Assembly (NCBI GenBank): GCA_004555655.1
Contig: SFHJ01000025.1
Coordinates: forward strand, 1 to 25,792
Length of the DNA stretch: 25,792 nt
Reading direction: 5' to 3'
From: Clostridiales bacterium
GTDB lineage: Bacteria; Bacillota; Clostridia; Oscillospirales; Oscillospiraceae
In this document: positions 6,158 to 13,363 of the stretch, one piece after another
Position numbering within the stretch: position 1 is the stretch's first letter
How the letters are laid out: every line of letters starts with the position of its first letter
Program-made: the position numbers and the translations under genes
The notes under the pieces: model-generated
Database searches by the model: none
The model's input: the letters and a program-made list of their open reading frames with translations, nothing else
What the model was told of the DNA's origin: nothing

Positions 6158-8035
6158 TCAAATGGCGACGGGCTGCACGTCGCCGGCCGGATGATAGGTG
6201 CGCACCAGCGACTGTACCAGCTGGCGGATATTCTCATCGTTGTTTTCACAGGCCAGCTTCAGTTCCCGCAGCGCGTCCATCAGCCGGTCTTCATCAAAGT
6301 CGTTGAAGTGGCCGATGAAAATAAGCTCGTTGGGTGTCTTGTCCAGCCCCTCGTCCTGCATCAGGAGCTCCTCAAACAGCTTTTCACCCGGCCGCAGACC
6401 GATGTAGGAGATCTGGATATCCACATTCGGCTCCAGCCCGGACAGCCGGATCATGTTCCGCGCCAGATCGACAATACGTACAGGCTCGCCCATGTCCAGC
6501 ACAAAGACCTCGCCGCCCTTGGCATACACGCACGCCTGCAGGACCAGCGAAACCGCCTCGGAAATTGTCATGAAATAGCGGATCACGTCCGGATGCGTAA
6601 CCGTCACAGGCCCGCCATGCTCGATCTGCTTACGGAACAGCGGAATCACGCTGCCGTTGGAGCCCAGTACGTTTCCGAAGCGGACGGCTGTGAATTTGGT
6701 CTTGGAATGCCGCCCGATGACCTGAATGATCATCTCGCAGATGCGCTTGGACGCGCCCATGATATTGGTGGGGTTGACCGCCTTGTCAGACGATATCATC
6801 ACAAACGTCTCCGCATGATATCTGTCCGCCGCGCAGGCCACATTGTATGTACCGAAGACATTGTTCTTGATCGCCTCATTGGGGCTGTATTCCATCAATG
6901 GCACGTGTTTGTGCGCAGCTGCGTGGCAGACAATCTCCGGATGATACTGCCGGAACAGCATATCGACACGCGCCTCGTCGCGCACGGAGCCGATGCAGAC
7001 TTCAAGATCTAGTTCCGGATGGTCATGCAGCAGCTCCTGCTGGATGTCATACGCGTTATTTTCATAGATGTCGAAAATAATCAGCTTTTTTGGCTTCTGC
7101 CGGGCGATCTGCCGGCAAAGCTCGCTGCCGATCGAGCCGCCGCCGCCAGTTACCAGAACGGTTTTTCCCGCAAAATAGCCGCCGATTTCACTCAAGTCCA
7201 CCTGCACCTTGTCGCGGCCCAGCAGGTCCTCCACAGACACGTTGCGGATCTGCTGCACGCTCACCTGCCCGCTTGCCAGCTGATACAGTCCCGGCAGCGT
7301 CCGGATGCGGCACTTGGTCTTCTGACAGATGGAGACGATCTCACGCCGGTTTTTTGCCGACGCGGTCGGAATGGCAAGGATGATGTCCTGGATGCCATAT
7401 TTTGCCGCGCAGCGCTCAATACAGTCGCGTCCGCCGACAATTCTTACGCCCATCAGATACGAGCCCTGCTTCTGGGGATCGTCGTCGATGATGCACACAA
7501 CGCGGTTCTGACTGTGCTCGCTGCGCTGCAGCTCGCGCAAAACCAGCGCGCCGCCCGCGCCGCCGCCAATCAGCATGGTCGGCCGCCGCTCGCGCACGGG
7601 CCTGCTGCGTCTGCTGCGGAGCATACGGTAGGCGTAGCGCACAAAAGCCGTGCCCAAAAAGAGGTAAATCGCATTCAGCAGCGGCATACTTCTGGGCAGA
7701 TAAACCTGCAGCAGAAGCGTCAGCCCAAAACCGGCTGCCGCGCTGAGCGCAGACGCGCCGGCAATATGCAGCAGCTCGTCGATACCGGCAAACTCCCACA
7801 GGCTCCGATACAGCCGCAGCAGCGTAAAGATCACGATGGCCGCGACGGTATAGTACGGGGCGACGCTGAGGTATGCCTGCACAAACTGGGATTCCTGCAA
7901 TGTTGCAAAATTAAATTCAAACCTGGTCAGCAGCGCGCCGAGCGCGGCGCAGTTGATAACCAAAATGTCAATACAGACCAGGACGATAATGCGGATTCCA
8001 AGTACCTTATCAAACCTATCCTTGATTTTGGCCAT
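6158..8035 (-). CDS. CapD/WbpM-like membrane nucleotide-sugar 4,6-dehydratase
   Basis: The family converts UDP-GlcNAc (or a similar sugar) to a 4-keto-6-deoxy product, an early step for unusual surface sugars. About four membrane helices fill residues 10-135. A first Rossmann-like region begins near 153 (MLIGGGAGGALVL). The catalytic SDR domain carries the NAD motif TGGGGSIG at 296-303 and SSDKAVNPTN at 415-424. MGASK follows at 426-430, where Met replaces the usual SDR Tyr, as in WbpM/PglF-type enzymes. ATG at 8035 is preferred over GTG at 8041 because GGAG sits 8 bases before it. The 625 residues are normal for the long membrane-bound class. It follows two BY-kinases, the usual place in capsule operons, and homologues can be kinase substrates. 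Confidence 0.93.
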   Translation of the reverse strand: MAKIKDRFDKVLGIRIIVLVCIDILVINCAALGALLTRFEFNFATLQESQFVQAYLSVAPYYTVAAIVIFTLLRLYRSLWEFAGIDELLHIAGASALSAAAGFGLTLLLQVYLPRSMPLLNAIYLFLGTAFVRYAYRMLRSRRSRPVRERRPTMLIGGGAGGALVLRELQRSEHSQNRVVCIIDDDPQKQGSYLMGVRIVGGRDCIERCAAKYGIQDIILAIPTASAKNRREIVSICQKTKCRIRTLPGLYQLASGQVSVQQIRNVSVEDLLGRDKVQVDLSEIGGYFAGKTVLVTGGGGSIGSELCRQIARQKPKKLIIFDIYENNAYDIQQELLHDHPELDLEVCIGSVRDEARVDMLFRQYHPEIVCHAAAHKHVPLMEYSPNEAIKNNVFGTYNVACAADRYHAETFVMISSDKAVNPTNIMGASKRICEMIIQVIGRHSKTKFTAVRFGNVLGSNGSVIPLFRKQIEHGGPVTVTHPDVIRYFMTISEAVSLVLQACVYAKGGEVFVLDMGEPVRIVDLARNMIRLSGLEPNVDIQISYIGLRPGEKLFEELLMQDEGLDKTPNELIFIGHFNDFDEDRLMDALRELKLACENNDENIRQLVQSLVRTYHPAGDVQPVAI

Positions 8036-8043
8036 ACCCACTT

Positions 8044-8058
8044 CTCCGATGTCCGGAG
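8044..8058 (-). promoter_or_regulatory. Small hairpin covering the capD-like ribosome binding site
   Basis: On the minus strand CTCCG (8058-8054) pairs with CGGAG (8048-8044) across a 5-base loop. The 3' arm contains the GGAG that should bind the ribosome for ATG 8035. The helix could damp translation of the dehydratase relative to the kinases just upstream. It is only 5 bp. Confidence 0.4.
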
Positions 8059-8103
8059 TTCCTTCTTTCTGTCGTTCTCTTTTTCATTGTGTGTGCGCAG
8101 GTG

Positions 8104-9531
8104 CTATTTGCTTCCATAGCCGTAGCCGCCATAGCCGCTATAGCCATAGGAGCCAGCTTGCTTTTTCCGTTCCGCGCCATTGAGCACGCTGCCAATGAGC
8201 GGAATTTCGCTGTCCGTGATCATCTGCACGCTCTCAAGAATCTGATCCTTTGACGCGTAGTTCTGCCGGATCACCATCAGCGCACAGTCTGCCAGCGACG
8301 CGACCTCTGACGCGTCGGAGAGAATGGACGACGGGGGCGTATCGAGCAGGATGTAGTCAAAGACGTTTCGCATCTGGTCGATAAACAGCTTGAGCTTTTT
8401 CTGCGAAAGCAGCTCTGCGGCATTGGAAAACGGCTTGCCGCCGAATACAGCGTAGAAACCGGGTGTCTCCATCGCATGCAGAATGGCGTTCGCCTCGGCC
8501 TTTCCGGTCAGGTATTCCGTCATGCCGACAACATTGCTGATGCCGAGCATCGCCGCCGTGGACGGGTTTCGCAGATCGCAGTCCACCAGCAGCGTCCGTT
8601 TGCCCTTCTGCGCCAGCGAGAGCGCCAGATTCACGCAGACCGTGGTCTTACCTTCGCCGGGGATCGCACTGGAAACCAGAAGCACCTTTCCATTCAACTC
8701 GCGCATCTCCTTTTCCACGCGGATGCGCAGCAGATTGACAGCATCGGCAAAGCCAAAAGCGCTGCGCTCACGCGTCAATACGGGATAGGCGTTTGTCAGC
8801 TTCGCCTTCTTCCCTTTTCTGCGCGCACGCTTCTCAAACCCGCGCACCTGCGGGAATGTCCCGATGCACGACAGGTTCATCAGCCGCTTCAGCTCGTCCT
8901 CATTGTGAACGGTTGCACGGGTGGCCACCACGAATACGGATACCGCCAGCCATACCAGCACGCCAAGCACCACGCCCTGTTTCACCGACGGCTTGTAGCT
9001 GAACGCGTTCACCGGCGTATCCGGCACGCCGCTCTCATCCAGCAGGTTCATGACCGTGGGGCCGACGACAAATTCCGCCACCTGCGGATAGCATTCGATC
9101 ACAGCGTTCAAGACGTCGTAAGCCAGCTTTGGATCGGTGTCCTTCACCGAAAGCGTAAAGATATTGGTGTTTTCATGCACGCTCGCGCTGACCGCGGGCA
9201 TGGCGGAAATGCCCAGCCGCTTCGTGACCACGTCGCTCAGCGCGCCGCTGGTAAGGATATACGGGAAGGTCTTCGCCATCTGCTCGGCTGTGGCGGAGTT
9301 GTATGACCGCACGTCCACCTGCAGCGGATTTGTCACGTAGACGGTAAACGTGGCTGTCGCCTGATACACGGGCGACCAGACGCGATAGCTCCTGTAGCAC
9401 AGCGCAGCTGTAAAAACTACGGCCACAAGCACGCCCACCCACAGCAACCGAACCGCCTCTTTCCACAGATCCGACACCAACATGCGCAGATCCAACTGGA
9501 AGCCGTTATTTTCTGTATTCTCACTGCTCAT
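8104..9531 (-). CDS. Fused Wzz chain-length protein and BY-type tyrosine kinase (second of two)
   Basis: This is a polysaccharide co-polymerase fused to an autophosphorylating bacterial tyrosine kinase. Residues about 14-205 are the Wzz part: membrane helices near 29-46 and 185-203 flank an outside loop. Residues about 255-455 are the kinase, with Walker A SSAIPGEGKTT (287-297), Walker A' LLVDCD (314-319) and Walker B YILLDTPP (393-400). The tail holds five tyrosines in a Gly-rich stretch (about 462-472, SYGYSGYGGYGYG), the expected phosphorylation cluster. Most Firmicutes split these parts into two proteins (CapA/CapB, Wzd/Wze), so the fusion is notable. GGAGAA precedes the ATG. The gene lies 15 bases after its paralogue. 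Its phosphatase is probably the CpsB-like gene at 11878. Confidence 0.93.
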   Translation of the reverse strand: MSSENTENNGFQLDLRMLVSDLWKEAVRLLWVGVLVAVVFTAALCYRSYRVWSPVYQATATFTVYVTNPLQVDVRSYNSATAEQMAKTFPYILTSGALSDVVTKRLGISAMPAVSASVHENTNIFTLSVKDTDPKLAYDVLNAVIECYPQVAEFVVGPTVMNLLDESGVPDTPVNAFSYKPSVKQGVVLGVLVWLAVSVFVVATRATVHNEDELKRLMNLSCIGTFPQVRGFEKRARRKGKKAKLTNAYPVLTRERSAFGFADAVNLLRIRVEKEMRELNGKVLLVSSAIPGEGKTTVCVNLALSLAQKGKRTLLVDCDLRNPSTAAMLGISNVVGMTEYLTGKAEANAILHAMETPGFYAVFGGKPFSNAAELLSQKKLKLFIDQMRNVFDYILLDTPPSSILSDASEVASLADCALMVIRQNYASKDQILESVQMITDSEIPLIGSVLNGAERKKQAGSYGYSGYGGYGYGSK

Positions 9532-9546
9532 GTCAAATTCTCCGCT

Positions 9547-11013
9547 TTACTGCTCAGATTTCTTTGTACTGTAGGCGCCGTACTGTCCATACTTGCCGTA
9601 CTTGCCGTACTTTCCGTACCGGCCATAGCCATACCCATATCCGCCGCTGTGCGACAGGAAGGAGGTATACATGTTGTTGAGCGCGCAGCCCAGCAGCTTG
9701 GATTTCGCTCCGCCGAGCGCCGCAAGCGCGCCGTTGATTGCATCCGCTCTGGCCACGTTCTGCTGCACAACAAGAATTGTGCCGTCGGCAAATTCCATCA
9801 GACTCTCCGTATCCGGCGCTGCGGACATCGGCGGCGTGTCAAGAATGACGAAATCGTACCGCGCGCTTGCCTCGCGGATCATCCGCTCCATCGTCTCGGA
9901 CGAGGCGATGCCCGTGGAGTTGCGCAGCTTTCTGCGCTCAAGCAGCATATAAAGCCCCGTCCGCTCCGAATGCAAAACGGCGCTTTCAAGCGGCGTTCTG
10001 CCCGTAGCCACGTCCGCAGTGCCGTCGCCGTGCCAGTTGACCTCAAGAATCTTGTGGCAGGCAGGCTTGCGCATGTCACAGTCAATCAGCAAAATCCGCT
10101 TACCCTTTTTCGCCATGGTGAGCGCCAGGTTGACCGCCACCGTGGATTTACCCTCATTCTCCAGCACGCTCGTGATAAGCAGGACGTTTCCGCCCTTCGG
10201 CATGTGCTGCTCGACCCGGCGCCGCAGCTTCCGGAAGGTCTCAACAAACGAAAAGCTGATGGTAGGATTGGTAATCAGCACACTCGTCTTTTTCCGGCGG
10301 ATGCGCGAGCGAAGGGTTTTGTGTTTCTTCTCGTGGTGGATCTCAGCCAGAACACGGCAGCCGAGCTTCTTTTCCGCCTCCTGCTTGCTGCGCACCACGT
10401 CCTTCGAATAGGACATGGCAGCCAGAAGCACGATCATGCCCAGCGCCGCAAGAAGCGCCGCTTTTTTCAGATTGGACGCCGCGTTCATGGGATTCGACGG
10501 TGCGGTCGGCACGACCGGCGCCTGCAGCACCTCGAGCACCGTGTCGCCCAGCACCTGATAGGACACAGACGCATGGTTCTCAATGATCGATCTCGTTACC
10601 AAAAATGCCGTGCGCGGGTCAGAGGCCGTGACACGAAGCGTCAGCAGGTTCGTCTCTGCAATCGCCTCGGCGCTGATGGTTCCATCGAAGGAGCGCATAT
10701 CGAGCTGCGCAAGGATCTTACTGCGCAAGATCGAGCTGTTGAGCACCTCGGAGAAAACAGAAGCCAGGTTTGACGTGGCTGACAGATTCTGGTATACCGT
10801 ACCGGAGCTGTCCTGAACAGAGACGACAAACGTCGTATTCGTCGTGTAGGCCGGCTTGTACAGAAGCTGCGTCACGGTATATGCCGCCATCGCAGCCAGA
10901 AGCACCGCCGCCACGATCAGATACCAGCGCTTCAGTACATCGCGTGCAACGGTAATCAGATCAAAGGAGAACAAGCTGACCTGCTCGGACTGATTCTCTT
11001 TCTTTTCCTGCAT
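9547..11013 (-). CDS. Fused Wzz chain-length protein and BY-type tyrosine kinase (first of two)
   Basis: This is the paralogue of the next gene downstream, with the same two-part plan. The Wzz part has membrane segments near 31-49 and 184-200 and the proline-rich stretch APVVPTAPSNP before the second one. The kinase part has Walker A SVLENEGKST (282-291), Walker A' LLIDCD (308-313) and Walker B FVILDTPP (388-395). Its Walker A differs from the Gly-rich one of its paralogue. The tail (about 459-481) has nine tyrosines spaced every two or three residues as YGK-type repeats, encoded by a visible 9-base tandem repeat. GGAGGAG lies before the ATG, overlapping the stop of the upstream gene; the gap is 6 bases. 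The two kinases may cross-phosphorylate. Confidence 0.93.
   Translation of the reverse strand: MQEKKENQSEQVSLFSFDLITVARDVLKRWYLIVAAVLLAAMAAYTVTQLLYKPAYTTNTTFVVSVQDSSGTVYQNLSATSNLASVFSEVLNSSILRSKILAQLDMRSFDGTISAEAIAETNLLTLRVTASDPRTAFLVTRSIIENHASVSYQVLGDTVLEVLQAPVVPTAPSNPMNAASNLKKAALLAALGMIVLLAAMSYSKDVVRSKQEAEKKLGCRVLAEIHHEKKHKTLRSRIRRKKTSVLITNPTISFSFVETFRKLRRRVEQHMPKGGNVLLITSVLENEGKSTVAVNLALTMAKKGKRILLIDCDMRKPACHKILEVNWHGDGTADVATGRTPLESAVLHSERTGLYMLLERRKLRNSTGIASSETMERMIREASARYDFVILDTPPMSAAPDTESLMEFADGTILVVQQNVARADAINGALAALGGAKSKLLGCALNNMYTSFLSHSGGYGYGYGRYGKYGKYGKYGQYGAYSTKKSEQ
9578..9622 (-). repeat. Five 9-bp tandem units encoding the YG-X tail of the first BY-kinase
   Basis: Reading the plus strand, five consecutive 9-mers of the form CCRTACyks run from 9578 to 9622, each coding for a Tyr-Gly-X step on the minus strand. 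Units differ at only one to three bases. Slippage here would add or remove tyrosines in the phosphorylation tail without a frameshift. Confidence 0.85.
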
Positions 11014-11019
11014 GCCGGC

Positions 11020-11862
11020 TTACTCCTCCACAACTACGATCAACCTGGTATGGCCCGTATACGTGCCGCTGCGCACGATATACGACACGCTGTAACATCC
11101 CGCCTGGTTGGTACTGACGTCAGAATCAATCGAAACATCGACCGTACTTGCCTCACTGCCCAGATCAACGGAAGCCGAGCCATAGGTAAACGATGCAAGA
11201 TACGCACCCGCGCGGAACACATCGCCGGTCTGCAGATACACCAGCGGCTGAGTCAGCTCCACTGTGGCGTTGTAGTCTGCCGCGGCGTAGACCTCGACCG
11301 GCACGGTCAGATATGCTGTATCGCCCATACTGTTGGTGACGCGAAACTGCACCTCGTGCACGCCGGGTTCGGTGATGCCGGTATCACCGGCGACGAGCGT
11401 GGCCTTGATTCTTCCATCAAGCGAACCGTCAATTTTATCCTCTGCACTTACATAGTCAAAAACGTCAAACCGGCTTCCGCTGCGGAATAAAAGCGGCTGC
11501 GAAAGCGTAAAGTGCGGGCTTTGATAGTCCGTATAGCGCACGGTGCGCTGCTGCTTGGCGACATTCCCGGAGCGGTCAAACGCGGCGTAGGTCACCTGCA
11601 CCGTATGATCCTCGCCGATTGCGGAGATTCCCTCCACAATCAGAAGGTCTGTCACATCGCCGTCAACATCGTCGCGCGCCGTCACATCTGCCAGCAGCTC
11701 GTCTGTGTCGGACTCGACAGAGATCTCAAGTGCTCCATCCGGGAACGATATCTTTGGCGGCGTGTGGTCTACTCTGCTCTGCAGGCTGATCTGATACCAG
11801 ATAAAGCCCACACAGCACAATCCGACGACCACCAGAATCGCCCATGCTCTTTTTTCCTTCAC
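11020..11862 (-). CDS. Membrane-anchored protein with DUF5011-like Ig repeats
   Basis: The 280-residue protein has a short basic start (MKEKR), one membrane segment at about 6-23, then an extracellular part made of Ig-like repeats. The first (about 34-111) begins PPKISFPDG and has DDVDGDVTDL; the second (about 114-190) has EDKIDGSLDG. The D-DGD/S pattern is typical of DUF5011-type bacterial Ig domains, often found on surface proteins. A third, weaker repeat fills about 195-280. The start is GTG at 11862, with GAGGAG about 8 bases upstream. It lies between the CpsB-like phosphatase (15-base gap) and the kinases (6-base gap), so it probably belongs to the polysaccharide assembly complex. Its function is unknown. 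Confidence 0.85.
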   Translation of the reverse strand: MKEKRAWAILVVVGLCCVGFIWYQISLQSRVDHTPPKISFPDGALEISVESDTDELLADVTARDDVDGDVTDLLIVEGISAIGEDHTVQVTYAAFDRSGNVAKQQRTVRYTDYQSPHFTLSQPLLFRSGSRFDVFDYVSAEDKIDGSLDGRIKATLVAGDTGITEPGVHEVQFRVTNSMGDTAYLTVPVEVYAAADYNATVELTQPLVYLQTGDVFRAGAYLASFTYGSASVDLGSEASTVDVSIDSDVSTNQAGCYSVSYIVRSGTYTGHTRLIVVVEE

Positions 11863-11877
11863 GAAACATTCTCCTCA

Positions 11878-12624
11878 TCAGAACCACTCCGGCTCTCTCA
11901 TGAAAATGACCCGGTTCAGCAGAATCCTGCGCGGATTATCCTCCAGAAGCAGCCGTGCCGTATCCTCGCCGAATTCCTCCTGCAGCAGCGTGTACGCATC
12001 CAGCATCCAGGTTGTGCGCTGCAGCGCCGAATGCGCGTCGCTGGCCACAAAGGACGCAAAGCCGCGCTCAACCAGCGAATAGGCCATGACCTGCGGCGCG
12101 CGGCCAAAATGTCCCTGCAGGCTGCCGCGGTTGAGCTGTAAAAGGCAGCCCATCTTCAGCCACTGGTTGACGATCGCCGGATTATCCTGCACATAGGCAT
12201 AGCGCTCGGGATGCGCCACCACCGGGCGGTAGCCCATCGCGGCAACCTGCCGCAGGATCTGCGTCGCCTCCTGCTCGTAGTTGCGGAAAGGGAACTCAAT
12301 CAGCGGATACCCGGACTCGGCCAGCGTTGTCAGCCTTCCCTGACGCAGCAGCTGCGCCGTCTGCGGCGTGCCGAAGATCTCCATCCCCAGATAGAGCTGC
12401 AGCTCGATACCCGCCCGGCGGATGGCGCTGCGAAACGACGTGAACGCCTCGTACAGGCCTTCGCCGTAGTAATTCTCGAAATAGTCTGGCATATTGCTGT
12501 GCGGCGTGGCAATCACCGCCGTAACCCCGCTTTTCACCGCCAGCTCCGCCATGGTGAGCGCGGTCTCCATGTCCGGCGCGCCGTCGTCCAGCTCCGGCAG
12601 GATGTGCACGTGGATATCGATCAT
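11878..12624 (-). CDS. CpsB/CapC-type manganese-dependent tyrosine phosphatase (PHP fold)
   Basis: CpsB-family enzymes remove phosphate from the tyrosine tail of BY-kinases and so control capsule assembly. The 248-residue protein has the metal-binding PHP set: DIHVHILPELDDGA with His5 and His7, TPH (His42), GME (Glu82), HPER (His138), and SDAH with Asp196 and His198. Length and motif order fit the family well. Its ATG overlaps the stop of the PqqD-like gene in an ATGA, and GTGGAAG lies upstream, so it is translationally coupled to the peptide-modification genes. It is the natural partner of the two BY-kinases downstream. The join marks the border between the RiPP module and the polysaccharide module. 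Confidence 0.93.
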   Translation of the reverse strand: MIDIHVHILPELDDGAPDMETALTMAELAVKSGVTAVIATPHSNMPDYFENYYGEGLYEAFTSFRSAIRRAGIELQLYLGMEIFGTPQTAQLLRQGRLTTLAESGYPLIEFPFRNYEQEATQILRQVAAMGYRPVVAHPERYAYVQDNPAIVNQWLKMGCLLQLNRGSLQGHFGRAPQVMAYSLVERGFASFVASDAHSALQRTTWMLDAYTLLQEEFGEDTARLLLEDNPRRILLNRVIFMREPEWF

Positions 12625-12896
12625 CCCGCGTCTTCCACCAACGCGCCAATCTGCCGCAGCTGCTGTAAAAACTCTTCCAGATCCTCCAGCGCAGTCCCGG
12701 CATCGACGCGATATTCCTCCGTGATGCGCGCGGCAACCTCCTGCGCGGTATGCTCCTCAGCCAGCGTCTGGAAGATGAACTTTCCGACCTCGTTCATCGT
12801 GATCAACCCGTTGAATTTCGCCGCAGCAGCGCCTGTCGGAACCAGAATAAACTCCCCGGCAATTTCCCGCATGATAAAATCCTTCGAAACTCTCAT
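12621..12896 (-). CDS. PqqD-family peptide-binding protein
   Basis: PqqD-like proteins bind the leader of a ribosomal peptide and hand it to the modifying enzyme. This 91-residue stand-alone member has the usual pattern: an N-terminal beta region (FIMREIAGEFILVP), then LITMNEVGKFIFQTL (matching the family's N-x-x-a-x-x-i-w-x-l core) and a helical end (VAARITEEYRVD, LEEFLQQLRQIGAL). ATG at 12896 follows GGAGGAA and overlaps the protease stop by 4 bases; the longer frame upstream has no such site. The radical SAM enzyme at 16309-17451 has no obvious N-terminal PqqD-like domain, so this protein is the likely recognition element for the precursor at 18393-18641. Confidence 0.9.
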   Translation of the reverse strand: MRVSKDFIMREIAGEFILVPTGAAAAKFNGLITMNEVGKFIFQTLAEEHTAQEVAARITEEYRVDAGTALEDLEEFLQQLRQIGALVEDAG

Positions 12897-13363
12897 GACT
12901 TCCTCCAAAAAACGCTTCGCACAGCGCCGTATATCCGCATCGCAGCCGGCCGCAGCGCAGGCATACGAATCCACACCTTCTCAAAAAAATCCCAGCAGAA
13001 GCAGCCCGGCTCCTGCCGGCGGCCCTTGCGGTCCGCCGCTGTTACGACCGCGAAGATCTGCCCGCGCCGGATGCCATGCTCGATCTGCGTCTGTGCGTCG
13101 CCCACCATATCGTACCCATCGGGCCCGACCGCATAGATCCTGTGCAGAATATACGCGCCGCTTTCGCGCTGGTACAACACAATATCGCCCCGGCGCAGCG
13201 GCCGCTCAATTCTGGACAAATACACCGTGTCGCGCCGGTCGGCCAGAAACGGCACCATACTGTTGCCCGTGGCCACAAGCGGCAGCGTCTGCGCGGTCTG
13301 CAAAAGCTCGCGGTACTGCTCCATCAGAAGCGCCGTATCCACACTGATGCGCTCTTGCTCCAT
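12893..13363 (-). CDS. S24/S26 signal-peptidase-like protease
   Basis: The 156-residue protein has the signal peptidase I-like fold. GNSMVPFL holds the nucleophile Ser35, GDIVLYQR is at 59-66, HRIYAV holds His74, and VGDAQTQIE is near 87-95. A His instead of the usual Lys at the general-base position resembles the SipW/ER type of signal peptidase. There is no clear N-terminal membrane anchor, unlike true signal peptidases, so it may act on a cytosolic substrate. In this setting it is a candidate leader peptidase for the RiPP precursor. ATG at 13363 has AGGGGGG about 6 bases upstream and overlaps the ABC transporter stop by one base (TGATG); the longer frame is not used. Removal of the leader is inferred, not shown. 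Confidence 0.85.
   Translation of the reverse strand: MEQERISVDTALLMEQYRELLQTAQTLPLVATGNSMVPFLADRRDTVYLSRIERPLRRGDIVLYQRESGAYILHRIYAVGPDGYDMVGDAQTQIEHGIRRGQIFAVVTAADRKGRRQEPGCFCWDFFEKVWIRMPALRPAAMRIYGAVRSVFWRKS

Noticed and set aside
9578..9622. Short tandem repeats as a possible CRISPR-like array
   Set aside because: Units are 9 bases with no spacers and lie in frame inside a kinase tail.
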